From assembly GCA_963920575.1 (NCBI GenBank), contig OY986975.1, positions 17,825,897-17,889,896 of the forward strand: a stretch of DNA of 64,000 nt. The letters run 5' to 3'. The stretch comes from Narthecium ossifragum (Eukaryota; Streptophyta; Magnoliopsida; Dioscoreales; Nartheciaceae). Below are positions 1 through 10,772 of this stretch, one piece after another. The position numbers and the translations under genes were made by a program. The notes beneath the pieces are model-generated. The model ran no database searches. It was not told where the DNA came from and was given only the letters and a program-made list of their open reading frames with translations. Position 1 is the first letter of the stretch, and every line of letters begins with the position of its first letter.

Positions 1-1230
1 CCACCATCGCCACCGACGAACCACCACCAAGAACCCACTGCCGCCGCCTCCAGATCTGGCCACCTCGATCCCCTATTACATGATCGAACCGGGTAGATCT
101 CCTCCTAAGACCTCCATGAACTCTCTAGCACTGGTCTCATGCTCCGAAGAGCCCTCATTGCCGGTGATCAAGCTTCGACAAACGCTTATCAAGTAACTAG
201 TTAACAACTCTCAGCCGCCGGATTACATAGGGGTACATCTATAGTTAACAACTAACTAAAACACTTACCTGATGGGGTTATTGTCATAAAAAAATTGCTA
301 ATGGGGTTTTTAGAAAAATAATTCATTATAGTCGGGTTTTTATCAATTACCTAAATATTTTTTAGGGTACGTCAAAATATATCATATTTTAGCTAAGTAA
401 TCCATATTGTTTTCTTATGTCTGGTTATTCACTGTCAAACATTATGTAATTATGTTAACATGTACGGTGGTGCACTATTAACGACCGAGCATGTTAGGCA
501 ATAATCGGTAGCTGTAAGAGGCCCGGGTTACATTAGATAGACAAGATGTAACCCAATCACTTATATCCATCTAACGGTGGGGAGTATTAGATCCAAGGGT
601 GGATATCAAATGTCTTTTCCAATTCGAAATAAGCTTGCTAAAAGATGAGATCGTGGGAGGAGTTGGGGGGTAACCGTGCTAGGGGCACGACCCACACCTA
701 ATCAACCTTATAAGAGGCAGTGGTTTGCATCAGACCATGAAGAGAAAGGCGGCTAGGTTTATCAAGTGGAGGCGGCTAGGTTTATCAAGTGGACACGTGG
801 CATGTGACGGGTGTAGGAGGTTACACATGAGGTTTCACAAGGCAGGCAGTTTTTACGGCCTACGACACACGGGAGAGAAATTAATGTTAATATAGTATTT
901 AGTAGTGAACTACCCAACACATTATTATAGTACTCAGTATTATAAAACATATAGTATGGTGGTGCACTTAGCTTGCCATTTGGGGTGTATATAAAATTTC
1001 TCATATTTTTATCTTTAACATTATGATAAAAACAGATTAGATCAGTGGAAAATCGAAATATATCTATAATTTTTGGATGGAATTGTACCTATTTGATCGT
1101 TATACATTTGTGGTGTCTTTGAATGTCAAATATATTGTTTGGCGAAAAAATGATACCAATATATATCTCTTTGTATTTTATTCTAAAAGATAAAATTCAA
1201 AGGTTGGATAACCATATTTTGTTGTTTGTT
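1..1230. other. Non-genic stretch, no gene recognised
   Basis: No coding region is supported here; the reading frames are short and low in plant-like codon use. The only structure seen is a perfect tandem duplication of a 23-bp unit (748-770 and 771-793). The stretch is AT-rich with scattered stops and looks like decayed repeat DNA. Confidence 0.5.
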
Positions 1231-2041
1231 TAAATTGTTGGCCAAAAGGCACTTCGATATCATGTAGTTTTTTAGTTTTGCAGTTTAGTATCACGTAGTT
1301 TCAAAATTATCAAAAAATACTCCAAGTTAGTTAGTAGTGCAGTATAAACCCAACATCCGACGCCGTTACTCGATTTTAACGACAAACCGGTCACGTGGGA
1401 GTTTTGGCGCCAACTAAGACTGTATCGAGGGATCCCGCCATATGAGATAACGGCCAGCCATCCTCAGCCATGTTATACACCTAGGGTTTTTCGCATAACC
1501 CACCTCCTGGAGTTCTCCGGCCATCACCGTCGTCGAAGAGGGTACAAGACACACTCAAGCCACTAGGTAGCTACTCTCCTACTTTCATCCTTCTTTATTC
1601 CCTCTATGGTTGTTGGTGAGACCACCTTCGAGCCCCAGGTCGATGTCGTGAGTAGGGGTGTCCAAAAAGCCCAAATGGCCCGGCTCAGTAAGGGTCCGAG
1701 CCGGCCCGTTGGAGCCGTAGCTCGATCCGGCCCAGGTGTTGGCCACTTGGCCCTGCTGGACCAGGCTGATCCGGGTTCAGGGCCGGACCATGGCCCTTTG
1801 GTCAAAAACCCGCCCGATTCGGGTTTTAAAGAAGGTTTCCTCTTTTCCTTTCTAAAAGGGATGTTCGATGGATGTATTAGTTATTAGGCTAAATTATGTA
1901 TTAATACCCTGTAGTTTTGGTCAACTTTTTATATGGTCCCTGAACTTCAATTTCGTGACATTGAGTCCCTCGATTTTGTTTTTGGTTCTCATGTGGGCGC
2001 CTCCACCCCAATTTTCGTCATCTAACTAACGGCAAAAGGGG

Positions 2042-2880
2042 TCACGTGCGCCGCACGTGACCCCCTTCCGTCTCCGTGTCCCCCTCCCAAGGCAACCAAG
2101 GTATCAACTCTCCGGCCACCACCGCCGCCCGGGAATTAAACATCATGCTCGGGGGATTACTCACTCCACTCCCAATACCATCATCGTCCAAACCATCAAC
2201 CCCGTCCATCGTTGCAAGAAGGGCGTCCACGACCGACCTAGAAACATCCCCAACATCATCACTCCCCCCTCCCGCCACAATAGATCTCAAACCCGCAACA
2301 CTCTCGGCGCAACCCATGATGGCGGAATCGACCAGGTGAGCCAATTCTTGAGGTATATCAGGCATGGGAGGCTTCGCCCTCGACTTCCACGGCGACGCCA
2401 AAGGGGACGAGTAAGAGTCATAACTCACCGACGACAATGAAGGCCGGAAACATTTACCAGGTGGGCTACTGGATGACTCGGCATCCCCGAGCATTTCGCC
2501 CTCGGCAGCCGCGGAGGAGCGCATCAATCCAATTTCATCAGAGAAGGAGGAGCGGAGTGAGAAGGGCGGCGTCGGGTCCACTAGCGCGCCGGCAGCGGAG
2601 GCGGCATTCGAGTGATCAAGGTCACGGAGGCAGACGGGCTCAAAGAGGTCATCCTCCGCGATGGAGCTGGCGTCAGGGCTGGCGTCGAGTGGAGGAGAGC
2701 CGGGGGGCGGCGGAGTGTCAAAGGTTGGATCTTTAGGGGGCCACCTCCACCTGCAGACCTTCTCCTCCTCATGTCTACCACACCTTCCATCCCTGTCACT
2801 TGGCCCCCAGGCCTCCAGGCATTCATCCTCCACTCCTGTCTTCAGACGTTGGAGTTCGCTCAGCTCGCAGAGCTTGCAGG
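2042..2880 (-). pseudogene. Unrecognised GC-rich ORF fragment inside hAT element, possibly captured host gene piece
   Basis: A long open frame runs on the minus strand with no ATG at its head; it is simply open from about 2880 down to 2042. The product would be Ser, Asp and Pro rich, with a hydrophobic helical-looking stretch (ELAHLVDSAIMGCAESV) and an acidic end. I do not recognise a family. Just left of it, 1895-2075 looks like a MULE-type terminus, with the wording of other MULE ends here (a piece reading ACCCTGTAGTTTTGG) and a palindromic CACGTG pair, so the fragment may have been carried by a second, truncated MULE. It lacks a start and a clear stop context, so I treat it as a captured or decayed coding fragment. 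It could also be chance GC-rich open frame. Confidence 0.35.
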
Positions 2881-3189
2881 TATGATTACTTCATTGATAA
2901 CCATGATAAGCTTGTTATGTATGTTGGGGAGCGTGTTGCGTAACTGCTAAGGTTTTTAAGCAGGTATGACCATGGATTGGAAAAGGTTGGCTCAGAAGCT
3001 TCTGGTGGTGAAAGGGAGAGTAAGTGGAGGTTTGGAACAGAGAAGAACTCTGCTTTGAAACAGAGTACCTGCCTGCATTACGAAACAGAGCATTCCAATG
3101 AGGAGGAGGAGGAGCATCTAATTACTTCATTTTGTTTCTCACAGACATTAAAACAATCCATGAATGTTCAGATTATTGATCTTGGATTC

Positions 3190-4087
3190 GGTTTGGTATC
3201 AGATCCGGCTGGAAGAAAAAACAAATGGAGATGATGAGATCGCGATCTAGAGATCTGGGTGAGTAAGAAGAGGGCTTTCCTTTTTCACCTTTGGAATTTT
3301 TCTTTTCTTGATTCTTGATGATTCGTTGGATTCTCCTTGTGATCTTTTGCATCTCCTCATCATCATCTTCATCACTTGAGTCGGATGAATCCGTGTATGT
3401 TGACTTGAAAGCAATGGTTTTCTTTTTCTTCTTTTCTCCATCATTGCTCCTCTCCATGTTCATCTCATATGTCATGAGAGAACCCATTAGCTCATCAAGG
3501 GACAGCTTGGTTAAATCTTTAGCCTCTTCGATTGCCGTCACCTTGAGATCCCATGACTTAGGTAGACACCTAAGAACCTTTCTCACTTTCTCATCATTAG
3601 TATAGCTCTTACCAAGAGAATCAAGAACATTTATAATATTGGTAAAGCGAGTAAACATTTCATTTATATTTTCATCATCCTTCATAGAAAATAACTCATA
3701 GTCATTAACAAGCATGCTAATCTTAGACTCCTTTACTCGGCTAGTTCCTTCATGAGTTATCTCAAGCTTCTCTCATATTTCCTTAGCTGATTTACAAGCT
3801 GAAATTCTATTAAATTCGTCAGGGCTAAGGGCACAAAATAAGAAATTTTTGGCTTTGGCATTGACTTGGAGATTTTTCAAATCAGTACGGGTGAGCTCAC
3901 TTCTAGCCTTAGGCACTTCCTTTCCTTCATGAATTTTGGTAGGAATAGTTGGGTCATCCTCAATAGTCATCCATGCTTCATAATCCATGGATTTTACAAA
4001 TATTTCCATTCTATTCTTCCAATATGTATAATTTGAACCATTGAAGTATGGCGGCCTATTTGTGGATTGTCCCTCTATGTTTTCCAT
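3190..4087 (-). pseudogene. Ty1/Copia gag (UBN2-type) relic
   Basis: On the minus strand an ATG at 4087 opens a Copia Gag: a PPYFNGSNYTYWKNRM opening, then a region of the UBN2 type (ENINEMFTRFTNIINVL, LRCLPKSWDLKVTAI, SLDELMGSLMTYE) and a Lys-rich tail. The frame is broken near 3770 by a stop where the family has tryptophan (GAAATATGAGAG), and the sequence ends near 3190 without zinc knuckle, protease, integrase or polymerase. It follows directly on the primer-binding site and LTR at 4140-5171. This is the 5' stump of a retrotransposon, not a gene. Confidence 0.85.
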
Positions 4088-4139
4088 ATTGATTTAGGAT
4101 CCTCTAAGAGCTGTTACACCACAAAATTAGAGACCTAGC

Positions 4140-4151
4140 TCTGATACCAAT
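4140..4151 (-). other. Copia primer-binding site (initiator tRNA-Met type)
   Basis: Read on the minus strand this is TTGGTATCAGAGC-like, the classic 3'-end complement of plant initiator tRNA-Met. It lies immediately inside the LTR that starts at 4152 and upstream of the gag start at 4087. Confidence 0.75.
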
Positions 4152-5171
4152 TGAAGCTCTAAGAGGGGGGCTTATCTTAGGCTTTAAACAATAAAATCAA
4201 TTAAGGAAGACTGAGTAGGAGGAGTCTAATCAAGTAATATGCTTGCAATGATAAGAGCAGATAATTAAGCATATAAATAGAAGGATAGATGAGAGTTAGA
4301 GAGATTGCACCAGAATTTTTATAGTGGTTCGGCCAACCATGCCTACGTCCACTTCTCCCAAAGGCCTACTTGGGGTTCCACTACTTGCAAGACCTCTTAC
4401 AAGCTTCCACCAAGCTTACGGGTGCTTGGCAACCTATTCACCAAGCTTACGGGTGCTTGGTAACCTTACAATCTCTCCAATCTCACTATTGGATCTTTCT
4501 CTCAAAGTCTACTTCACACTTGAAGTAGTTTTACAAAGGTTTAGCTCACTAATAAGAAATAGAAACTTACTAGAATATTATTACAATAATCCCTTAGCTC
4601 CCTCTAAGTCCTTGGCAAGTTTGCTGGACTTTCCCTTTTATAGCTGAGCCTCCAACCCTTCCAAATAGCCTCCCAACGGCTATTTCTTTCTCCTGCAACG
4701 GCTCTTTAACGGCTCTTTTCTGGGCTCACGGTCGACCGTCGCATCGTCCGTGACATCGTCCGTCGACTTTCCTTGAGCCACGGTCGATCCACCAATCGAC
4801 CGTCACGCCTCACGGTCGATCGTCCCATCGACCGTGACATCGTCCGTCAGGCTCTGTTGCGAGAACCTCTTCCCAGGGTCGATACACCGATCGACCGTCG
4901 CATCTTCGAGCCATGTCACATAGGCCACGGTCGATCAGTCCATCCGCCTATCGACCGTGACATCGACCGTCGCCTATATTCCCATTGTCAGCTTCCGCGG
5001 TCGATCCTTCCATCAACCGCCATATCCCACGGTCGATCCATGCATCGTCCGTCAGTACAAAACTCAATAAATATGATTTAAATGCTTTCCAAATTAAGGG
5101 ATAATAATATTAAATCATTGTTTTATCATTAAATATATATTGACATCATCAAAACAATATCTGGGCTAACA
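4152..5171 (-). repeat. Copia LTR with array of inverted CGGTCGAT / ATCGACCG words
   Basis: The segment begins TG and ends CA on the plus strand and abuts the primer-binding site, which fixes one border; the other border is inferred from the terminal TGTTAGCCC (minus strand). Between about 4728 and 5055 it holds about six units in which CGGTCGATC is followed after a short spacer by (C)ATCGACCGT, in places with variants such as ATCGTCCGT. The partner LTR is absent from the window, so the element is truncated. Confidence 0.7.
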
Positions 5172-6152
5172 GTCTTCGATCCTACGATTACTTTAAGTTA
5201 TACTACTCCTAATGACCTTAGCACAACCTATCCTAGCATAGCATAGCCTATCTCAAATGCAAACCATAAATCACATGAAAACCATCTCATAAATCTGTAT
5301 AAACAATCACAGAAAGCTTATACGACTGAAAATACTTCAAAGGAACTTTGTTCCCTCAAATCTCTAATCATTAAAACCATATTTATGAGATCATGTTGAG
5401 AAGAAGTTTACAAGAATCAAACCAAAGAAAATCAAAAGCTACACTAGGGTTTCATGATATCCCTAAGTTTAGAATTATTTACTCATCTTCTGGGAAAGTT
5501 TCATAGGTGTTGGGAAGGAAGCTGTCAATCCCCGCAGAAAGATCTCCATCTTCAAAACCCTAGCCTTCTCCTCCAAAAGTGGTCCAAAAGATCCTTATTT
5601 TCGGCTGGAACAACCCATTTTTATCATAGAAACCCTTAACCTCGGAATTAGGAGTTATAGCTGAACTTAAACTCTAATTTCCCTAAATTCCGGGTTGCTG
5701 ACGTCATCGGAGCGATCCATCGGACTCAAATCCGATCCATCACTGTAGTCGGTTTGACTGGGTCATTAACTGCCACATAATCAATTAATTTCAGCTTTTC
5801 TCAAATTTCAGCTTTCATAGATTCAATTTTGCTTCAATACTGGCGCCAATCTATACGGAATATCACAAAGTCTTCACCGTAAAAGTTGTAGAACTTGAAG
5901 TCTACTTTCATCTCCCAGAATTTCAGAATATGTGGAATTTGTGTAGAATATCTGGTGATTTATTTCCAAACAGTCGACGAAGCAGTCTTTTTGCAGAATT
6001 TAGTGATTTTTGGCCGAATTTCTTGTGTTTCTTCTCAAATCCTACTTAAACCTGAAATCAAGCAATATGATATCAAATACCCTTACTCTAGACCTAACAA
6101 AGGTAATTTAAGGGGTTTAATTAGAAATAATTAGTGACTTATCACCTCCAAC
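5172..6152. other. Unassigned interior of hAT element
   Basis: AT-rich DNA between the Copia LTR and the right end of the hAT element. Small open frames exist but none resembles a known protein. Nothing further is supported. Confidence 0.4.
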
Positions 6153-6926
6153 CCAGGCCGCCCCGATTGGACACCCCTAGTCATGAGCATTTTCATCCCG
6201 GGAGATCTCCAACAAATTTGTAATCTAATCGCCAAGGGGACCAATAGGACCAAGTAGATTAAAGAGGAATCCCAAGTGATCACCGGGACCACTAGGATTA
6301 AAACCTCTTTGATAGCGGCGACTACAAGAAACCTTACCACGATGGAGGTGAAGAAGCGGCGGAGGTGTCGGAAGAGACGAAGCTACTCCGTGCAGTAAGA
6401 GGAGCCGAGGAGTGAGAGAGAAACCTTACCATGATGGAGAGGAGATGATGTCCTAGAAGGGCTTAATGGTGGTCACGTGACTTGTTTACCGTCACCCCAT
6501 GTCACACCATTAGCATGTTGGATCCAAAATGACCGGCATAGTAACTTGGAGTATTTTTTGATAATTTTAAAACTACATGGTACTAAACTACAAAACTAGG
6601 AAACTACAGGTATCGAAGTGCCTTTTGGCCTAAATTGTTCACTACTTCTATACTTGTCCAACAAACTAGAATCTGCCACATAGGATCCGACCCGTTTATC
6701 AATGTAGGATCATTTCCAACCCGTTGAAATAAGGGTAAAAAGCATTATGGTACCTCCAATTTTCAAAAATAGGCGATTTGGTAGCTCGTAAAATTTGGTT
6801 CTCGAATTGATGCCTCCAAATATTGATACCACGTGATTTAATGCCAAGTCACATATGCCGTCTATATAGGCTGACGGAAAACCGGCCATTAGTTATCCCC
6901 CCAGCAGCATCACCCCGGCTACGATC

Positions 6927-6960
<34 letters not shown>

Positions 6961-7839
6961 AGAACGTCCCCACCGTCGTGTGACTCAGTATTAATGAGTG
7001 CATGAAAGTGCACTCTGAACAGTCTTATAACCATCTCAATTGCTAGATTGTCACCATTAATCAACCTCTTTATTACTATTTTTATATTTATATGTTGTTT
7101 CATATAGTTATTTGAAAAATGCAGGAAATTGGAGCTAAAAGAAGCTGAAAATATTACATGGGTCAACTTGGAAGATTAAACAATACCTGCTCATGAAAAA
7201 CCAAATAATTTTCCATATATGATTGGAAAGCTCTTGAAGTCCAGTTTCTAGAGAATTTTATGTTTCGTGATTCCGAGTTTTCTAGAAAAAGTTACAATAT
7301 TTTTAGTACCAATGGCGCAGTGTTGAATGGTAAAAGAGACTGGAGGTCGACCGTCGCATCATCCGCCAGATCAACCGTGAGCCTCTATCATGAAAAAGAC
7401 TTCTCAGGGTCGATGCGAAGATCGGCCGTCGCTTTTCCAAATAAAGTTGCACAATTGACGGTCGACCGTCAGATCGACCGCGAGCGTAAATAGGAAACCG
7501 GATCTAACCCGAGTTTAAGACTTTTGGAGGCTATAAATAGGAAACTTAGGGTTATTCAAGAGGACGTTTTTTCAGACTTTTTCTAACCTTTTCTGGAGGA
7601 AAAAGAAGACCAACCCATCATCCATGGACGAGTAATCTTCAGGCATGGCGAACGGATGACTAAGCAAAGGCGAGGGTTTCTTCTTCATCATTGATTCATG
7701 TTTTAATATTTAATGTTTAAACTCTATATATATATTGGATCTTCACAGATTGTTATGTGGTTGAACATTATTATAATTCTAATCATGCTTTTGTTATGAT
7801 ACTGTGATCCCATAGCCATCTCTTCATTCTCCTACCTAG

Positions 7840-8010
7840 TCTCGTGAAACTTTTGCTATGTATTACCCGTAGTGACAACTGGTATTGTATATTCTTATGG
7901 ATCTGGTAAGACAAGGTTAGGGCTTGGTCCCATGAAACTTTTGATGCATGTTGCATGTAATGACAGCCGGTATCGTGTATTCTTAGGTTATGGTAGGACA
8001 GAGTTAGGGC
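7840..8010. repeat. Diverged tandem duplication of about 90 bp
   Basis: Two copies share a GTGAAACTTTTG-type start (GTGAAAC in copy 1, ATGAAAC in copy 2), TGACAxCxGGTAT, TGTATTCTTA and ACAxxGTTAGGGCT. They lie inside the Pack-MULE in its LTR-like section. No coding sense was found. Confidence 0.5.
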
Positions 8011-8399
8011 TATAACGAAGAAGAACCAATCATAGGTAGAGACATTTATATTCTGTCAGATTCATAGCTCCATACTTTCCTATCGAGGTGATTGGGATGT
8101 GAATCCCTCGACTGAGTTTTACATGAACCATTGGTAAGAGAAGAACCAAAGTCTGAGTGAAGGATTTCTGAATCCTAGCCTCAACTAAATTCATATTTCC
8201 TTCGTTAACTTTTTTTTACCGTTAAATCTTCATTCTAACTCTCTTAACTCTTACACTCTTGATTGTTTTTATATTGTTATCTGTGTTATGGATCCTTTCT
8301 ATTGTTTCCCTGTTGGATCGACCTCTCTTATGTTGTATTGCACCATGACTGCTGTGCGAGACACATTTGAGCGACATCAAGTATTGCCACCTACAACGC

Positions 8400-8925
8400 A
8401 GTAGCTCCGATAGCATCGAGAGCTCGTACCATTCGAAAGTAGGGGAGTTGGGTAACTCCGGGAAGTGATCATCTTCTACGTCAGGACGACGAGTCATTTG
8501 GCGCCAGAGGCTTAAGACGATGACGGTGATGGCGTGGGCTGAAGACGAGATGAGGGATGCCGAGGTCGGCGGTGAGGCGATGGGTCCAGCCGAGAAAGAA
8601 GTCAGAGATTATGGCGTCGAGGGGGTTGGTGGTGGTGGCTCTAGACCAGGCGAGGAGAGGGTGGTAGAAGGCGGCGAGGACGTGGAGGGTGGTGGCGAAG
8701 TAGGACGGGCGGAGGTCCTTTAGGTTCTCGATGCCGGCAGGGATGAGGGTGGTGGCGGCGAAGTAGGACGGGCGGATGTCCTTTAGATTCTGGATGCCGG
8801 CAAGGATGAGGGTGGTGGCGAGGAAGGGGAGGACGAGGAGTTGGATGGAAGGGCAGCGAGAGAGGAGGGGTGAGAGGAGATGGAGGTTCTTGGGGGTGGC
8901 GAGGACGGTGATGGCGAGGCCTGCG
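8400..8925 (-). pseudogene. Captured UGT89-like UDP-glycosyltransferase N-terminal fragment
   Basis: Read on the minus strand, the region gives the N-terminal half of a plant family-1 glycosyltransferase of the UGT89 type: AITVLATPKNLHLLSPLLS, then a Pro/Leu-rich sugar-acceptor-side segment, FYHPLLAWSR, IISDFFLGWTHRL, DLGIPHLVFS, and after a one-base frame slip near 8530 LSLWRQMTRRPDVEDD and FPELPNSPTF. The C-terminal UDP-sugar binding PSPG box is absent, so no enzyme can be made. An in-frame 63-nt segment is duplicated (8697-8759 and 8760-8822), repeating the NLKDxRPSYFA block. The capture lies antisense or sense depending on the unknown element promoter. Family assignment rests on remembered UGT89 wording and is fairly secure. 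Confidence 0.72.
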
Positions 8926-9263
8926 GCGGAGCCAACCCCAAACCCTAGCCCCCAACCGTTAGCTATAGATGAGTGACCTGAGTGGCTGGTTTGGGGGTTA
9001 ACTAACTGGCACGTGACATGGAGGTATGAATTCGAGAATCAAATTTTACGAGGTACCAAATCGCCTATTTTTTAAATTAAGGTGGAGGTCCCAAAATGCT
9101 TTTAATTCTTGAAATAAATATACAACATTCCAATTAATGCTTGCCCATTGTTGTATGGCCGGCCTTGTTGTAACTTGCATGATTCATTATTAATTGACCA
9201 CAATGTGATATACTCTTAAATATAAGAGTAGTGATTCGAGTGGGAGGACCCGATCCTCCTCCA

Positions 9264-9297
<34 letters not shown>

Positions 9298-9299
9298 TA

Positions 9300-9481
9300 C
9301 TAGTTGTGCCCCTGTCACATGACAAGTAACCACCAATCTCACCTCAATAACCACCCAATAACTCCCTTCCACTAAACGCCATCATACCACATAGACATCA
9401 CATAGGCTCCATTTAGGACATTCTCCCTCCATGTAGGACAACAAAAGTTTCACTTATAACCATAGCCTCTTATAAGGATGA
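9300..9481 (-). mobile_element. Small Helitron (non-autonomous)
   Basis: On the minus strand it begins TCATCCTTATA and ends in an imperfect hairpin (GTG..AGGGGCAC) followed by CTAG. The flanking bases are A before TC and T after CTAG, the A|T target of Helitrons. It sits at the edge of a (TA)n run at 9268-9297. Related copies occur at 10296, 43418 and 44164. Confidence 0.65.
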
Positions 9482-10295
9482 TACACATATTTATACATCC
9501 ATTTTTATATACGCACATCTATAATACATACATATCATATCTATGTGTGTATATAATATATATATACTAGTTGATTCCCGTGCCCCTGGCACGGTGAATT
9601 CGATTACTTAATCCAATCCAAGAATTATTTACTTTCTCCTCCCTCCAATCAAATCGATCATTTGATCGCACGATACGCCCGAAGTCAATTCATCTCATTA
9701 AACTCATTAGTGTTTCTTGACCGTTAGATAAAACTCTTTTAGCATCTTGTGAACCGTCGGATGTAAAAAAACCATGTCTTATATAGAGTTAGAGATATGT
9801 ATGTCTATATATGTATATCATGTATCATACATATAATATGTATGTATATATGTATGTTGTTTTATGTGTGTATAACATATATATGTACTAGTACTCACCT
9901 ATGCCCCTGCCACAGTTTTTAGTTATTGCTAATATAAAATTTTAACAAATTCCTTGTAGATTGTCTGGTTAGATGGCTGGGTTGACCCGTATGTGGTCCA
10001 GGGTTCGAAAGTTGGTCATAGCTTTTTGTTCACTATCACCATAAAACATAGCCAATAAAACTTAGGGTATATAAAATAATAATAATAAATAATATAAGTC
10101 TTAGCATTAGCATAAGATAATATTAATAGAACTTAGGTTGATACGAATTAATGCAGCTTTATACAAAGCAAACTTAAGGAATATATATAAAGAAACTTAG
10201 GGGATATGAATTAATGCAGGTTAACCGAAACTGCTCCTTAGAAGGTTGATTATTATCTATAACATATCTATATCTATGTATGTATATATGTATTA
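9482..10295. other. AT-rich spacer with further Helitron-like ends
   Basis: Two more ACTAGT-type termini with the word GTGCCCCTG-CACGG are seen near 9567-9595 and 9888-9915, set in TATATG repeats. Matching 5' ends could not be paired, so they are listed as relics. No gene is seen. Confidence 0.45.
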
Positions 10296-10482
10296 CTAGT
10301 TATGCCCCAGTCACCTGACAAGGTAACCACCAACCCCACCCCAGTAACCACCCAATAACTCCCTCCCACTAAACCACCCTCAATCTAGGATTATCATGTC
10401 ACATAGGCTCCACCCAGGACATTCTCCCGTCACATAGGATAACAAAAGTTTTATTTATAACCATAACCTCATATAAGGATGA
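10296..10482 (-). mobile_element. Small Helitron, second copy
   Basis: It has the same architecture and much the same body as the 9300-9481 copy: TCATCCTTATATGAGG at the minus-strand 5' end, CTAG at 10296-10299, and A and T flanks. A third, end-truncated body copy follows directly at about 10490-10655, so this family is tandemly clustered just upstream of CASTOR. Confidence 0.65.
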
Positions 10483-10772
10483 TTACATTATATATAACCA
10501 CCAACCCCACCTCAATAACCAGCCAATAACTCCCTCCCACTAAGCCCTCTCAATTTAAGATTATCATACCACATATGTTTCATGTAGGACATTTTCATAC
10601 CATGTAGGACAATATGATGATTAATTTATAACGATCCTGTTATATAAGGATGATATATTATGCTCTGACGATCGGGTCATCATTATTCTAAATATAAACT
10701 CTTTGAAAGCCAACTAATATGCACGACTCCATTTCCAAGAACGCCCCCGACGAAATTTTAGAAATTCCCGAA

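Larger units (their letters stand above)
1653..6179. mobile_element. hAT-superfamily element nested in the MULE
   Basis: The ends are the inverted pair TAGGGGTGTCCAA at 1653 and its reverse complement ending at 6179. The flanks GTCGTGAG (1645-1652) and GTCATGAG (6180-6187) match at 7 of 8 positions, the 8-bp target length of hAT elements. Behind the left end lies GC-rich DNA (about 1675-1830) with repeated GGCC-type words. No hAT transposase is seen inside. The body instead carries an unknown ORF (2042-2880), a Copia gag relic and LTR (3190-5171), and unassigned DNA, so this is a non-autonomous copy that itself received insertions. Confidence 0.7.
1240..6630. mobile_element. MULE (Mutator-like) DNA transposon, non-autonomous, with nested insertion
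   Basis: Both ends carry a terminal inverted repeat starting GGCCAAAAGGCACTTCGATA, well matched for well over 100 bp inward (left from 1240, right ending 6630). The element is flanked by a perfect 9-bp direct repeat TAAATTGTT at 1231-1239 and 6631-6639, the target-site length expected of Mutator elements. No transposase is visible between the repeats. After subtracting the hAT element nested inside (1653-6179), the original MULE was only about 0.86 kb, so it was a short non-autonomous copy. Confidence 0.88.
6733..9108. mobile_element. Pack-MULE with captured glycosyltransferase fragment
   Basis: Inverted ends of about 110 bp (6733-6850 against 8990-9108) share wording such as AATAGGCGATTTGGTA and AAATTTG-TTCTCGAATT. 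The flanks carry a perfect 9-bp direct repeat TTGAAATAA at 6724-6732 and 9109-9117, which marks a Mutator-type insertion of 2376 bp. There is no transposase. The right third is GC-rich and holds a UGT89-like fragment on the minus strand (about 8400-8925). The left and centre (about 7170-8220) look like retrotransposon LTR DNA, with a CTATAAATAG box near 7535 and three GGTCGACCGT-type words at 7345-7490 like those in the LTR at 4.7-5.1 kb. Confidence 0.85.

Noticed and set aside
4728..5055. CRISPR-like regular repeat array
   Set aside because: Units are short inverted words with uneven spacing inside a plant LTR with a tRNA-Met primer site next to it; no cas genes and a eukaryotic setting.
8641..8955. 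Pro/His/Arg-rich minus-strand ORF in the Pack-MULE
   Set aside because: It is the wrong frame of the captured UGT89-like fragment, which is read one base over.
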